Source: Atopobium sp. BS2 (GTDB lineage Bacteria > Actinomycetota > Coriobacteriia > Coriobacteriales > Atopobiaceae). Taken from it: DNA of 64,000 bases. The position numbers and the translations under genes are program-made. Of the stretch, positions 1 through 7,582 are shown piece after piece (position 1 is the first letter of the stretch; each line of letters opens with the position of its first letter). The notes under the pieces were generated by a model, which did not search any database, was not told the origin of the DNA, and worked only from the letters and a program-made list of their open reading frames with translations. The DNA lies in the NCBI RefSeq assembly GCF_000565075.1, contig NZ_JDFG01000033.1, positions 1-64,000 on the forward strand, read 5' to 3'.

Positions 1-1
1 C

Positions 2-363
2 CACAAAATAGCGCAGCTTTGGTAGGTTTTGCTAAAGAATCGACATGTTCCTAATCAAGATAGCCAGCAGCTAGGCGGTTGCACTACCTGATATGCATCT
101 CTATGCATAAACTTCATCTAATATGCTTATACATGAATAGACTTATATAAGAAATTTAACTATAGATAAATTCCGCACCTAAGGAACACACTTAAGTCAG
201 ATATTCTGCTCAATTGCGGGCATTTTACACATCTAATGACGATAATCTGCATGTTTTAGATATTTTCAGCGTCATGTATACGTCTTTTTAACAGATTATC
301 CGACTTAGGTGTGTTTTGAACTGCCTCCTATTTCTTATGTCCAAGAAATGGGAGGCAGTTCAT
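2..363. repeat. Partial copy 1 of a dispersed non-coding element
   Basis: This stretch aligns almost base for base with 5477-5839, with scattered substitutions and small indels. It contains no convincing gene. Near its right end, two arms (185-208 and 292-315) are inverted copies of each other. It finishes with a hairpin whose arms are 318-336 and 343-361 (GAACTGCC... and ...GGCAGTTC). The left end lies outside the window. Similarity to copy 2 stops at 363, and the next bases (GGCTCTCTTTTTG) look like the right half of an intrinsic terminator. The stretch lies downstream of the leftward GNAT gene. Confidence 0.85.
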
Positions 364-404
364 TCACAGGCTCTCTTTTTGTTCAAAGCGTTTCTCGCTG
401 TCTA

Positions 405-899
405 TTAGGCTACAAAATGAAATGCGTCACGAGGTGTTTTATCGTGTCCAACTACCTTGCCGCAATACACAAAACCAGCATGTGTAAGCGTCGTAGTCAT
501 AGCGACATTTGCTTCATGAGTATCTGCGCGAACGTTTGAATAGTTTTCGCAAATCCAATTGAATATAAAAGAGGCAATTCCGTGACCTGTATATTTAACA
601 GCCACTCGGTGAATAACAACGTAATCCAGGCTGTTTATCCAAGCGCCTTCAGCAATATTGACGTATGCCTCGTCAGGACCGGGTAAGAGCGAAAAACAAC
701 CAATAATTTCTTCAGATGTTTCATCTTCAGCGACTACAAAAAGACCACATCTTTCATAATCAGCAACAGCGTCTTCTAAAAGAGGATAGTTCTTATTCCA
801 TTGAAACGTGTTATTTTGCTGATACATAGTCTGACGACCTGTGTCGTACAAATCTGCAACAGCGCTGAGGTCTCTACTATTTGCTCTTCTAATGTGCAT
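405..899 (-). CDS. GNAT family N-acetyltransferase
   Basis: This 164-residue protein is a typical single-domain GNAT enzyme, which transfers an acetyl group from acetyl-CoA to an amine. The acetyl-CoA pyrophosphate-binding motif A is visible near residues 94-112 (HRVAVKYTGHGIA, the Q/RxxGxG/A region). The C-terminal strand LTHAGFVYCG is the usual motif B. The substrate cannot be told from the sequence. Its ATG shares one base with the TAA of the upstream epimerase gene (TAATG), so the two are probably translationally coupled. The family is confident; the role is not. Confidence 0.85.
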   Translation of the reverse strand: MHIRRANSRDLSAVADLYDTGRQTMYQQNNTFQWNKNYPLLEDAVADYERCGLFVVAEDETSEEIIGCFSLLPGPDEAYVNIAEGAWINSLDYVVIHRVAVKYTGHGIASFIFNWICENYSNVRADTHEANVAMTTTLTHAGFVYCGKVVGHDKTPRDAFHFVA

Positions 900-1798
900 T
901 AGAAGACCCTGATATTCAATGTTTTAGCAATACTTTGGCCAGGCTCAAGGCTTATGATGCCCGGTTTGTGTTCAAAGATGCCGTCACAATCAACGGTATC
1001 TGCAATGCCACACCATGGCTCAAGAGCAACAAATGGACAACCAGGAGTAGCACTCCAAATGCCCAGATAATCAAAGCCCTCAAAATCCATTTGAATGCCA
1101 TGAGCCTCAGAAGGAGCTTCTGTGCTAGCCGCAAGTGTAATGCGTCTATCAGGGACGTTTTCAAGTGTGATGGTCTTCTCGCGATCAATAAGTTCCCAAG
1201 ACAGGGGAAGCGTATCAGAGTCCACGATAAGCCTCTGTGGAGTTGTGTAATCGCAAAGACCCTCATCAGTAATAGAGGGGCCATAGCTGGTCCAGGAGTG
1301 CGTAAATAAGAGGTGATAATGGTTTAAAGAGCTTGCCTCAACATCGGGGATCGGAATGTTGAACGCTGGGTGAGCGCCAAGGGTAAACGGCAGTACAACG
1401 TTTGCAGGATTGGTGACTTCATACGTTTGCGTCAGCGTATCACCATCTACCGAGAAGATCAGCTTAAGTTCAAAGTCATAGGGATAAGACTTGCGAGTCT
1501 CTTCGGTACTTTTTAGCTGGAGCGTTACAGAAGAGGGACTCTGCTCGACAACCTCAAACTGGTTGAGGCGAGCAAGTCCATGACGCGCTAGAGAGATGGT
1601 GCCTTCCGCAGACTCTGCCTTACTGTCTTTTAAGACGCCAACAATGGGGAAGAGGATGGGAGCACGTCTTGGCCACCAGTTGGAATCTCCCTGCCAGAGG
1701 TATTCTGACTCACCTTTGCGTAAGCTCATGAGCTGCGCGCCCATGGTGTCAATTGAAGCGGTAAGAGAGTTGCTAGAAATGGAAATAATTTCAGACAT
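899..1798 (-). CDS. Aldose 1-epimerase family protein (LacX-like)
   Basis: This 299-residue protein resembles the galactose mutarotase-like or LacX branch of aldose 1-epimerases. These are beta-sandwich enzymes that interconvert alpha and beta anomers of sugars or sugar phosphates. Family features include the early WQGDSNWWPRRAPILFPIVG segment (residues about 35-54), the GAHPAFNIP motif with its catalytic-type His near residue 142, and a late acidic region (EPWCGIAD). The ATG at 1798 has a strong ribosome binding site (GGAGGTATCT). It is followed by a GNAT gene with overlapping stop and start codons. The sugar specificity is unknown. Confidence 0.85.
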   Translation of the reverse strand: MSEIISISSNSLTASIDTMGAQLMSLRKGESEYLWQGDSNWWPRRAPILFPIVGVLKDSKAESAEGTISLARHGLARLNQFEVVEQSPSSVTLQLKSTEETRKSYPYDFELKLIFSVDGDTLTQTYEVTNPANVVLPFTLGAHPAFNIPIPDVEASSLNHYHLLFTHSWTSYGPSITDEGLCDYTTPQRLIVDSDTLPLSWELIDREKTITLENVPDRRITLAASTEAPSEAHGIQMDFEGFDYLGIWSATPGCPFVALEPWCGIADTVDCDGIFEHKPGIISLEPGQSIAKTLNIRVF

Positions 1799-1819
1799 AG
1801 ATACCTCCAGCTAAAGAAT

Positions 1820-1845
1820 AAGCCAGCCTCTTTTGAGACTGACTT
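1820..1845 (-). terminator. Probable terminator after pta
   Basis: On the minus strand an 11-base-pair stem, including G-U pairs, is closed by an AAAA loop (arms 1820-1830 and 1835-1845) just downstream of the pta stop codon. The T tract after it is weak (ATTCTTT). It lies in the short gap between pta and the downstream epimerase gene. Confidence 0.5.
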
Positions 1846-1873
1846 AGTATACCAAGTTAGAAGTGCAGAAAGA

Positions 1874-2854
1874 CTAGTTATTGTCTGCCATCTGAGCCTG
1901 AACAGCAGTAATTGCAACAACGCCAACAATGTCGTCAGCGGAGCAACCACGGGAGAGGTCGTTGACAGGACGAGCAATGCCCTGAAGGATTGGACCGTAT
2001 GCCTCAGCACCACTGAAGCGCTGAACAAGCTTGTAGCCAATGTTGCCAGCCTCAAGGTTAGGGAAGACCAGGATGTTTGCGTTTCCTGCTACCTTAGAGA
2101 ATGGAGCCTTGAGCTTACCAACCTCAGGAACAAGAGCTGCGTCAAGCTGAAGATCGCCGTCGAGTGCTAGCTCAGCGTTCTTCTCGTGAGCAAGTTTTGT
2201 GGCCTCCTGGACCTTCTCGGCAGTTGCGCCGCCAGCAGAGCCCATAGTGGAGTAGGAGAGCATGGCAACGCGAGGCTCGTCGCTCATGAATGCGCGCCAA
2301 GAATCAGCGGAAGCAAGAGCAATCTCGGAGAGCTCCTCTGCAGATGGATCAATGTTAAGGCCGCAGTCAGCAAAGAGCAGAGTGCCGTCCTCGCCAAAGT
2401 CAGTTGAAGTGCTCATGATAAAGAATGCAGAAACAAGCTTGGTACCAGGAGCGGTCTTGATGATCTGCAGTGCAGGTCTCAAGGTGTTTGCGGTGGAGTG
2501 GCAAGCACCAGAAACCAGGCCGTCAGCATCGCCCATTTTGACCATCATGGTTGCAAAATAGGTAGCGTCGTTCATCTGCTTGCGAGCTTCCTCAATGGTG
2601 ACGCCCTTGCGAGCACGAAGTTCAGCAAACTTCTGAGCATATGCCTCATGACGCTCGTCAGTAGCAGGGTCTACCACCGTTGCGCCTGGAACATCAATCT
2701 GCTCAGGATCGCCAAGAATAATGACCTTTGCAATACCTTCTGCAACAATCTTCTTTGCTGCATCGATGGTACGCTGGTCCTCTCCCTCTGGAAGAACAAT
2801 AGTCTTTACGTCGGACTTAGCGGTTTCTTTCATACGGTCAAGAAACTTGCTCAT
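1874..2854 (-). CDS. pta: Phosphate acetyltransferase
   Basis: This enzyme makes acetyl phosphate and CoA from acetyl-CoA and phosphate, the first step of acetate fermentation. From the chosen ATG the protein has 326 residues, the normal length of the short Pta form. It begins MSKFLDRMKETAKSD and has the family segments VLPEGEDQRT, GLVSGACHSTANT and VFPNLEAGNIGYKL. An in-frame ATG lies 17 codons upstream, but ATTGGAGCACGACAC before 2854 is the better ribosome binding site. No acetate kinase gene is adjacent. It fits functionally with the pyruvate formate-lyase genes at 10.4-13.7 kb. Confidence 0.95.
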   Translation of the reverse strand: MSKFLDRMKETAKSDVKTIVLPEGEDQRTIDAAKKIVAEGIAKVIILGDPEQIDVPGATVVDPATDERHEAYAQKFAELRARKGVTIEEARKQMNDATYFATMMVKMGDADGLVSGACHSTANTLRPALQIIKTAPGTKLVSAFFIMSTSTDFGEDGTLLFADCGLNIDPSAEELSEIALASADSWRAFMSDEPRVAMLSYSTMGSAGGATAEKVQEATKLAHEKNAELALDGDLQLDAALVPEVGKLKAPFSKVAGNANILVFPNLEAGNIGYKLVQRFSGAEAYGPILQGIARPVNDLSRGCSADDIVGVVAITAVQAQMADNN

Positions 2855-3092
2855 GTGTCGTGCTCCAATCATACTTTGACATCTGTGCCTCGTTGAATTT
2901 TGCACTTCTCAGCTTGTAGTTTGTATAAAAACTAGACACAAAAAGCTAAGAAATGCATTTTCACACCAGTTGCATATTTTACGCCTAACGGCAGAGCTTT
3001 GCGCCCCGCGTGGCTCACTTTATAGACGCGTGTTAAAATGAGTGAAGTTTCACATACAAATCCTGCGCACTTAGGCGCACACGGAGGTTTAC

Positions 3093-4295
3093 ATGTCTAT
3101 CAATCATGGTCTTCCTGCCGGTTTTAACCCCGACAACTACGATGTTATTGTTGTTGGAGCTGGCTATGCAGGCGCAGTTGTTGCTCGTCGTATGGCAGAA
3201 AACTGCAATTCAAAGGTAGCAATCTTTGAGCGCAGAAACCACATTGCCGGTAACGCTTACGATCGCCTTGATGACGCGGGCGTTCTTGTTCACGAGTACG
3301 GTCCACACATCTATCACACCATGAGTGACCGCGTTCACCAGTTCCTCTCGCGCTTCACTGAGTGGACTAGCTACCAGCACAAAGTTCTGGCTAACATTAA
3401 CGGCCAGCTGATGCCTGTTCCTTTTAACCACCAGTCTTTGAAGCTTGCCTTTGGAGAAGAGCGAGGCGAGAAACTCTATCAGAAGCTGGTTCTCACGTTT
3501 GGTGAGAACGTTAAAGTTCCTATCATGGAGCTTCGCGAGAAGAACGATCCAGATCTGGAAGAGATTGCTGACTACGTTTATGAGAACGTTTTTCTGCATT
3601 ACACCATGAAGCAGTGGGGTAAGACTCCAGACCAGATTGACAAGTCCATCACAGGTCGCGTTCCAATCTTTGTCGGCGATGACGATCGTTACTTCCCAGG
3701 TGCAACCTATCAGGGCATGCCAAAAGAGGGCTACACCAAGCTCTTCGAAAACATGCTTGACCATGATTTGATTGACGTCTTCCTAGATGTTGATGTTCGC
3801 GACATCATGAAGCTCACCGCTTCTAACGTGGCTGTTTGCGAGAAACCATTTGCAGGTGAGGTAATTTACACCGGTCCTCTGGATGAGCTTTTCAACCTTG
3901 ATCAGGGTGCTCTGCCTTATCGTACGCTTGATATGCAGTTTGAGACGCTTGACCAAGATCAGTTCCAGCCTGTTGGTACCGTCAATTACACCACCAGTGA
4001 GGACTTTACTCGTATCACCGAGTTCAAGAATATGACTGGTCAGGTTCTTCCTGGTAAAACAACTATCATGCGTGAGTACTCACACGCCTATGTTCCAGAG
4101 AGTGGCCAGACTCCTTATTACGCTATTCTTGAGCCAGAAAATCAGGAGCTGTATCGCTCTTACAAGGAGCGCACTTCTGGCATTCTGAATTTCCACGCAG
4201 TTGGTCGTCTTGCTGAGTATCGTTACTACGATATGGATGGCGTTGTTGCTTCTGCTTTGGAACTTTCTGACGAGCTTATTGCTCATCAGGCATAG
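3093..4295 (+). CDS. glf: UDP-galactopyranose mutase
   Basis: This FAD enzyme converts UDP-galactopyranose to UDP-galactofuranose for cell-surface glycans. The 400-residue product has the N-terminal dinucleotide-binding fold (IVVGAGYAGAVVARR, residues about 19-33) followed by the acidic strand end and RRNHIAGNAYD. It also has the family motifs HEYGPHIYHT and YTGPLDELF, and a C-terminal GRLAEYRYYDMD segment. The ribosome binding site ACGGAGGTTTAC precedes the ATG. It is followed nine bases later by a family 2 glycosyltransferase, which suggests galactofuranose is added to a polysaccharide or lipid by the neighbouring protein. Confidence 0.97.
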   Translation: MSINHGLPAGFNPDNYDVIVVGAGYAGAVVARRMAENCNSKVAIFERRNHIAGNAYDRLDDAGVLVHEYGPHIYHTMSDRVHQFLSRFTEWTSYQHKVLANINGQLMPVPFNHQSLKLAFGEERGEKLYQKLVLTFGENVKVPIMELREKNDPDLEEIADYVYENVFLHYTMKQWGKTPDQIDKSITGRVPIFVGDDDRYFPGATYQGMPKEGYTKLFENMLDHDLIDVFLDVDVRDIMKLTASNVAVCEKPFAGEVIYTGPLDELFNLDQGALPYRTLDMQFETLDQDQFQPVGTVNYTTSEDFTRITEFKNMTGQVLPGKTTIMREYSHAYVPESGQTPYYAILEPENQELYRSYKERTSGILNFHAVGRLAEYRYYDMDGVVASALELSDELIAHQA

Positions 4296-4304
4296 GGAGC
4301 TTGC

Positions 4305-5339
4305 ATGAAAAAGACAATCACCTTTGGTATTCCATGCTATAACTCTTCGGAGTACATGGATCACTGTATTGAGTCTATTCTTGAGGGCTCTGATTACGCC
4401 GATGACGTGCAGATTGTTATTGTTGATGACGGCTCTGTAAAAGATGATACTGCCGCTAAAGCTGACGCTTGGCAGGAACGCTACCCCAACATCATTAAGG
4501 CAGTCCATCAGGAAAACGGCGGCCACGGCATTGCTGTTATGAAGGCTGTTTCTCATGCTGATGGTGTGTACTTCAAAAACATTGATTCAGATGACTGGGT
4601 AGATGGTGATGCACTGAAGACCTTCCTTCAGCAGCTTCGCACCTTTATTGCTTCTGATAATCCAGTTGACCTGGTACTCTCAAACTACGTCTACGAGCAC
4701 GTTGAGGATAATACCCAAAACTTTGTGGACTATCGCGACGCGGTTCCTACCAACAAGATTATTGGTTGGGACGAGATTGGCCGCTTTAAGCTGTCTCAGT
4801 ACCTTCTGATGCACGCGATTACCTACCGTGTTGAGGTTCTGCGCTCTGCAAATATCCAGATGCCTGAGCACACTTTCTATGTGGATAACGTCTATGCTTA
4901 CGTTCCATTCCCTAAGGTAAAGACTATCTATTACGTTGATGTTGACCTGTATCGTTATTTTATTGGTCGAGACGATCAATCAGTTAACGAGAAGGTCTTA
5001 ACAAGTCGTGTTGATCATTATTGGCGTGTTGCTCGCAATATGATGCATGCATATCACATCTACGACGACATCTCTTCTCCACGTCTTCAGACGTACATGA
5101 TGAGTTACTTCACTATCATCATGGCTATCTGCTCAGTCTTCTCTAAGATGAGCGATCGCGAGGATGCCATGGATCAGTTGGAGGAGCTCTGGGATGAGCT
5201 TCGCGCTTATGACAAGAAGATGTACCGCAAGGCTCGCTACGGTCTTGTAGGCACTGCTACAAATCTTCCTGGCAAGATTGGCAAGACAGTCACCATCGGT
5301 GGCTATCGTGTAGCTCAGAAGGTTGTTAAGTTCAACTAG
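4305..5339 (+). CDS. Glycosyltransferase family 2, possibly galactofuranosyltransferase
   Basis: This 344-residue cytoplasmic enzyme has a GT-A fold. The N-terminal nucleotide-sugar region FGIPCYNSSEYMDHCI (residues about 6-21) is followed by IVIVDDGSVKDDT, and the metal-binding region is KNIDSDDWVDGDAL near residue 91. No transmembrane segment is evident. The C-terminal third is helical and basic. It is translated nine bases after glf with its own AGGGAGC site, so a galactofuranosyl donor is a reasonable inference. The acceptor is unknown. The 3' flank carries one arm of a terminator that now appears split by a repeat element. Confidence 0.85.
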   Translation: MKKTITFGIPCYNSSEYMDHCIESILEGSDYADDVQIVIVDDGSVKDDTAAKADAWQERYPNIIKAVHQENGGHGIAVMKAVSHADGVYFKNIDSDDWVDGDALKTFLQQLRTFIASDNPVDLVLSNYVYEHVEDNTQNFVDYRDAVPTNKIIGWDEIGRFKLSQYLLMHAITYRVEVLRSANIQMPEHTFYVDNVYAYVPFPKVKTIYYVDVDLYRYFIGRDDQSVNEKVLTSRVDHYWRVARNMMHAYHIYDDISSPRLQTYMMSYFTIIMAICSVFSKMSDREDAMDQLEELWDELRAYDKKMYRKARYGLVGTATNLPGKIGKTVTIGGYRVAQKVVKFN

Positions 5340-5361
5340 ACGTTCTTTCAAATCTAAAAGC

Positions 5362-5860
5362 AAAACCCTCGTATCCTGAACTACCTCCCATTTCTTGGAC
5401 ATAAGAAATGGGAGGTAGTTAATATGCGGGTGATTATGATTCTGCAGCGTGTTAGCGTCGGCTTTTAGGCCTGGCGCACAAAATAGCGCAGCTTTCTGGT
5501 GTTCTGCCGAAGAATCGATATGTTCTTAATCAAGATAACCAAGCAGCTAAGCGGTCACACTGCCTGATATGCATTTCTATGCATAAACTTAACCTAATAT
5601 GCTAGAAAATGAATAGCGTCATATAAGAAATTTAACTATCAATAAATTCTGTATCTACGGAACACACCTAAGTCAGATATTCTGCTCAGATGCGGGCATA
5701 TTACACTTCTAAGTCAGATATTCTGCATGTTTCAGGTATTTTCAGCGTCATGTATACGTCTTTTTAACAGATTATCCGACTTAGGTGTGTTTTGAACTGC
5801 CTCCTATTTCTCGTGTCTAAGAAATGGGAGGCAGTTCATCCATGGCGATACGAGGGTTTT
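5362..5860. terminator. Bidirectional terminator stem apparently split by an inserted element
   Basis: The perfect 14-base arms AAAACCCTCGTATC (5362-5375) and GATACGAGGGTTTT (5847-5860) lie directly after the rightward glycosyltransferase and directly after the leftward maf gene. With A and T runs on the outside, they would make an ordinary bidirectional intrinsic terminator if they were adjacent. They are separated by about 470 bases of repeat element. The arms are absent beside copy 1 at the window start, so they are probably flanking sequence and not element ends. Confidence 0.6.
5376..5840. mobile_element. Copy 2 of a hairpin-ended non-coding element (about 460 bp)
   Basis: The unit has no transposase and no convincing reading frame. 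Both ends are palindromes of related sequence. The left hairpin has 18-bp arms 5379-5396 and 5403-5420 (AACTACCTCCCATTTCTT, loop GGACAT). The right hairpin has arms 5794-5811 and 5820-5837 (AACTGCCTCC...). Inside, 5661-5684 and 5768-5791 are inverted copies (22 of 24 positions match). A 17-base part of that motif, TAAGTCAGATATTCTGC, is repeated directly at 5669-5685 and 5710-5726. Bases 5477-5839 match 2-363. This could be a non-autonomous mobile element or a structured RNA gene. Confidence 0.65.
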
Positions 5861-5876
5861 CATTTATAAAGGCGCT

Positions 5877-6539
5877 TTAGTGCTTACGTCCTGCTAGGGC
5901 ATGCTCTAGATAGTCATGATTGCCGGTAAATTTAACCAGCTCACGAGAAAGCAGAGAAACGGGGAGCCCTACGACATTCTCGTAATCTCCCTGAATGCTC
6001 TGAACTAGATAGCGACCATTTCCCTGAATGCCGTAAGCTCCAGCCTTGTCCATTGGCTCGCCCGAGGCAACGTAGGCAGCAATCTCGTCTTCGGAGAGTT
6101 CAAAGAACGTGACGTCAGTAGTCTCCACAAACGCCACGGCAATAACTGATGGCGCTCCGTCAGGAGAAGGGGACTTGAAAGCCTTAAAGTGTCGCAGGGC
6201 AACACCGGTAGATACGTGGTGAGTCTGACCAGAAAGCTTAGAAAGCATGCGTTTGGCGTCTTCAGCGTTTGTAGGCTTGCCAAAAACCTGGCCTTCGTCT
6301 GTCCAGACAATGGTATCTGCGGCAAGCACAATCTCATTGTTGAGCTGCTCAAAGTTAGGCTGCTCCATGAGCTTATAACATATTGCAATGGCTTTTTCTT
6401 GAGCCAAGCGCTTTACGAGCGCAAGGGGTTTCTCGTCCTCTCTACAAATTTCGACAATATCAGCAGGCATAACCTGTGGGTCTATTCCCATAGACTGCAT
6501 AAGTTCAAGGCGCCTAGGGGATTGTGATGCAAGAATCAT
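5877..6539 (-). CDS. maf: Maf-type nucleoside triphosphate pyrophosphatase
   Basis: Maf proteins hydrolyse non-canonical nucleoside triphosphates to monophosphates (house-cleaning) and have been linked to septum control. The 220-residue product starts MILASQSPRRLELM, the canonical Maf N-terminus with the SxSPRR phosphate-binding motif. It carries the family's ADTIVW and KPTNAEDAKRML segments and AYGIQGNGRYLV, although the usual C-terminal region is slightly extended. An ATG 14 codons upstream exists, but AGGAACACAT before 6539 and family alignment favour this start. It lies downstream of the ferredoxin gene, behind a strong terminator. Confidence 0.92.
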   Translation of the reverse strand: MILASQSPRRLELMQSMGIDPQVMPADIVEICREDEKPLALVKRLAQEKAIAICYKLMEQPNFEQLNNEIVLAADTIVWTDEGQVFGKPTNAEDAKRMLSKLSGQTHHVSTGVALRHFKAFKSPSPDGAPSVIAVAFVETTDVTFFELSEDEIAAYVASGEPMDKAGAYGIQGNGRYLVQSIQGDYENVVGLPVSLLSRELVKFTGNHDYLEHALAGRKH

Positions 6540-6586
6540 ATGTGTTCCTATCATTTGAGGTTTTGCTGATACTGTACCCAAAAAAG

Positions 6587-6617
6587 AAGCCTGATAGGCG
6601 AGAAACCCATCAGGCTT
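6587..6617 (-). terminator. Intrinsic terminator of the ferredoxin gene
   Basis: The arms AAGCCTGAT (6587-6595) and ATCAGGCTT (6609-6617) form a 9-bp stem, followed on the minus strand by CTTTTTT. The loop contains an exact copy of the dispersed 12-mer GGCGAGAAACCC (6597-6608). Confidence 0.85.
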
Positions 6618-6648
6618 ACATGCTAAGAAAAAAAAGCTAAGCTAAAAA

Positions 6649-6834
6649 CTAGTCAAGCTCAATAGCGGTGACTGGGCAGCCGTCGCAAGCCTCCTGTGCT
6701 GCGTCCTCTGCAGCCTCAGGAACCTCTTCCTCAATAGCGTGAGCAAGACCGTCCTCGCCGATCTCGAATACCTCAGGAGCAGTGCTCTCGCAGAGACCGC
6801 AACCGATGCAATCCTCATTAACTGTTGCCTTCAT
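6649..6834 (-). CDS. Ferredoxin, single [4Fe-4S] cluster type
   Basis: This is a 61-residue, strongly acidic electron carrier. The cluster ligands are visible as CIGCGLC (Cys9, Cys12, Cys15) and a C-terminal CDGCP whose last Cys should be the fourth ligand. This is the pattern of Thermotoga- and Desulfovibrio-type monocluster ferredoxins, not the two-cluster clostridial kind. The longer upstream frame is rejected because AGAGGAATGTATT directly precedes the ATG at 6834. It is monocistronic, with its own terminator. In an anaerobe a partner such as an oxidoreductase or radical-SAM enzyme is plausible, but none is adjacent. Confidence 0.93.
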   Translation of the reverse strand: MKATVNEDCIGCGLCESTAPEVFEIGEDGLAHAIEEEVPEAAEDAAQEACDGCPVTAIELD

Positions 6835-7071
6835 AATACATTCCTCTCCGTATCTCGAGCCCCTTACTCGAGTAATACTTATCTTGCATTCAAGACTACT
6901 TGATTGCAATGTATTTTTTACACGTTTCTTTGCTGTTATGCAACAACAAAGACGCAGATAATTGAAAGAACATTACTTGGAGTAGTAAGTGCACATCTGA
7001 CCTGCATATATAAAAGGTTTAATTTTTAGAACATCCACTCCAATTAGTACAACTGTCTTGTTGGGGACAGT

Positions 7072-7557
7072 CTATAACTCTTTTTTGAGCATAACAATTT
7101 CGCTAGTTCTGTACTCTTCAACAAATCCATTCTTAAAAAACATCGTGACTGATGGATTGTCTATGGCGATATCATCATAGAGTTGATTAATGCCGTTTTG
7201 TTTAGCCGCATCACAGAGCAAATTTAATCCAATGCTGCCATAGCCCATTTTTCTATATGGTGCGTAGACTATGACGTCTGCAAGATAAATATTTTTATCG
7301 CTATCAAAGTGATAGGCGACCTCTCCAATAAAATGACCGCCGCTATCCTTTAAATACCTGTAATAACGTTTATTCTCATGCTTTACAATCCAAAAATCAT
7401 ACCAGCCATGCCAAGTCTCTTTTGGGAAAGGAATTGTACCTCCCCATGCATGGTTATATGACATCGTTTCTTCATCTGCCATCATCTTCTGACGAAACCA
7501 AAGATCTTCTAAAGACGGTGTATAAAGGGTAATAGGACTTTTACATTCTTCTTTCAT
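7072..7557 (-). CDS. GNAT family N-acetyltransferase
   Basis: From this ATG the protein has 161 residues. It shows the GNAT core: a FIGEVAYHFD strand, then ADVIVYAPYRKMGYGSIGL (the acetyl-CoA-binding RKMGYG loop), and a late helix and strand with FFKNGFVEEYR. The start is uncertain. The frame is open to 7620, where it would overlap the upstream methylase gene by 38 bases, and neither ATG has a strong ribosome binding site. The substrate is unknown. It is probably co-transcribed with the trpS and methylase genes upstream. Confidence 0.8.
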   Translation of the reverse strand: MKEECKSPITLYTPSLEDLWFRQKMMADEETMSYNHAWGGTIPFPKETWHGWYDFWIVKHENKRYYRYLKDSGGHFIGEVAYHFDSDKNIYLADVIVYAPYRKMGYGSIGLNLLCDAAKQNGINQLYDDIAIDNPSVTMFFKNGFVEEYRTSEIVMLKKEL

Positions 7558-7582
7558 CAGTAGGTCACGCGCCCTTTTCTTA

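Noticed and set aside
309-539. A 76-codon frame running out of the repeat copy 1
   Set aside because: It crosses the hairpin and the end of the GNAT gene on the other strand and has no ribosome binding site.
5362-5860. The 14-base inverted arms as terminal inverted repeats of a MITE
   Set aside because: Copy 1 lacks them, no target duplication is visible, and their A/T runs fit an ordinary bidirectional terminator between the two convergent genes.
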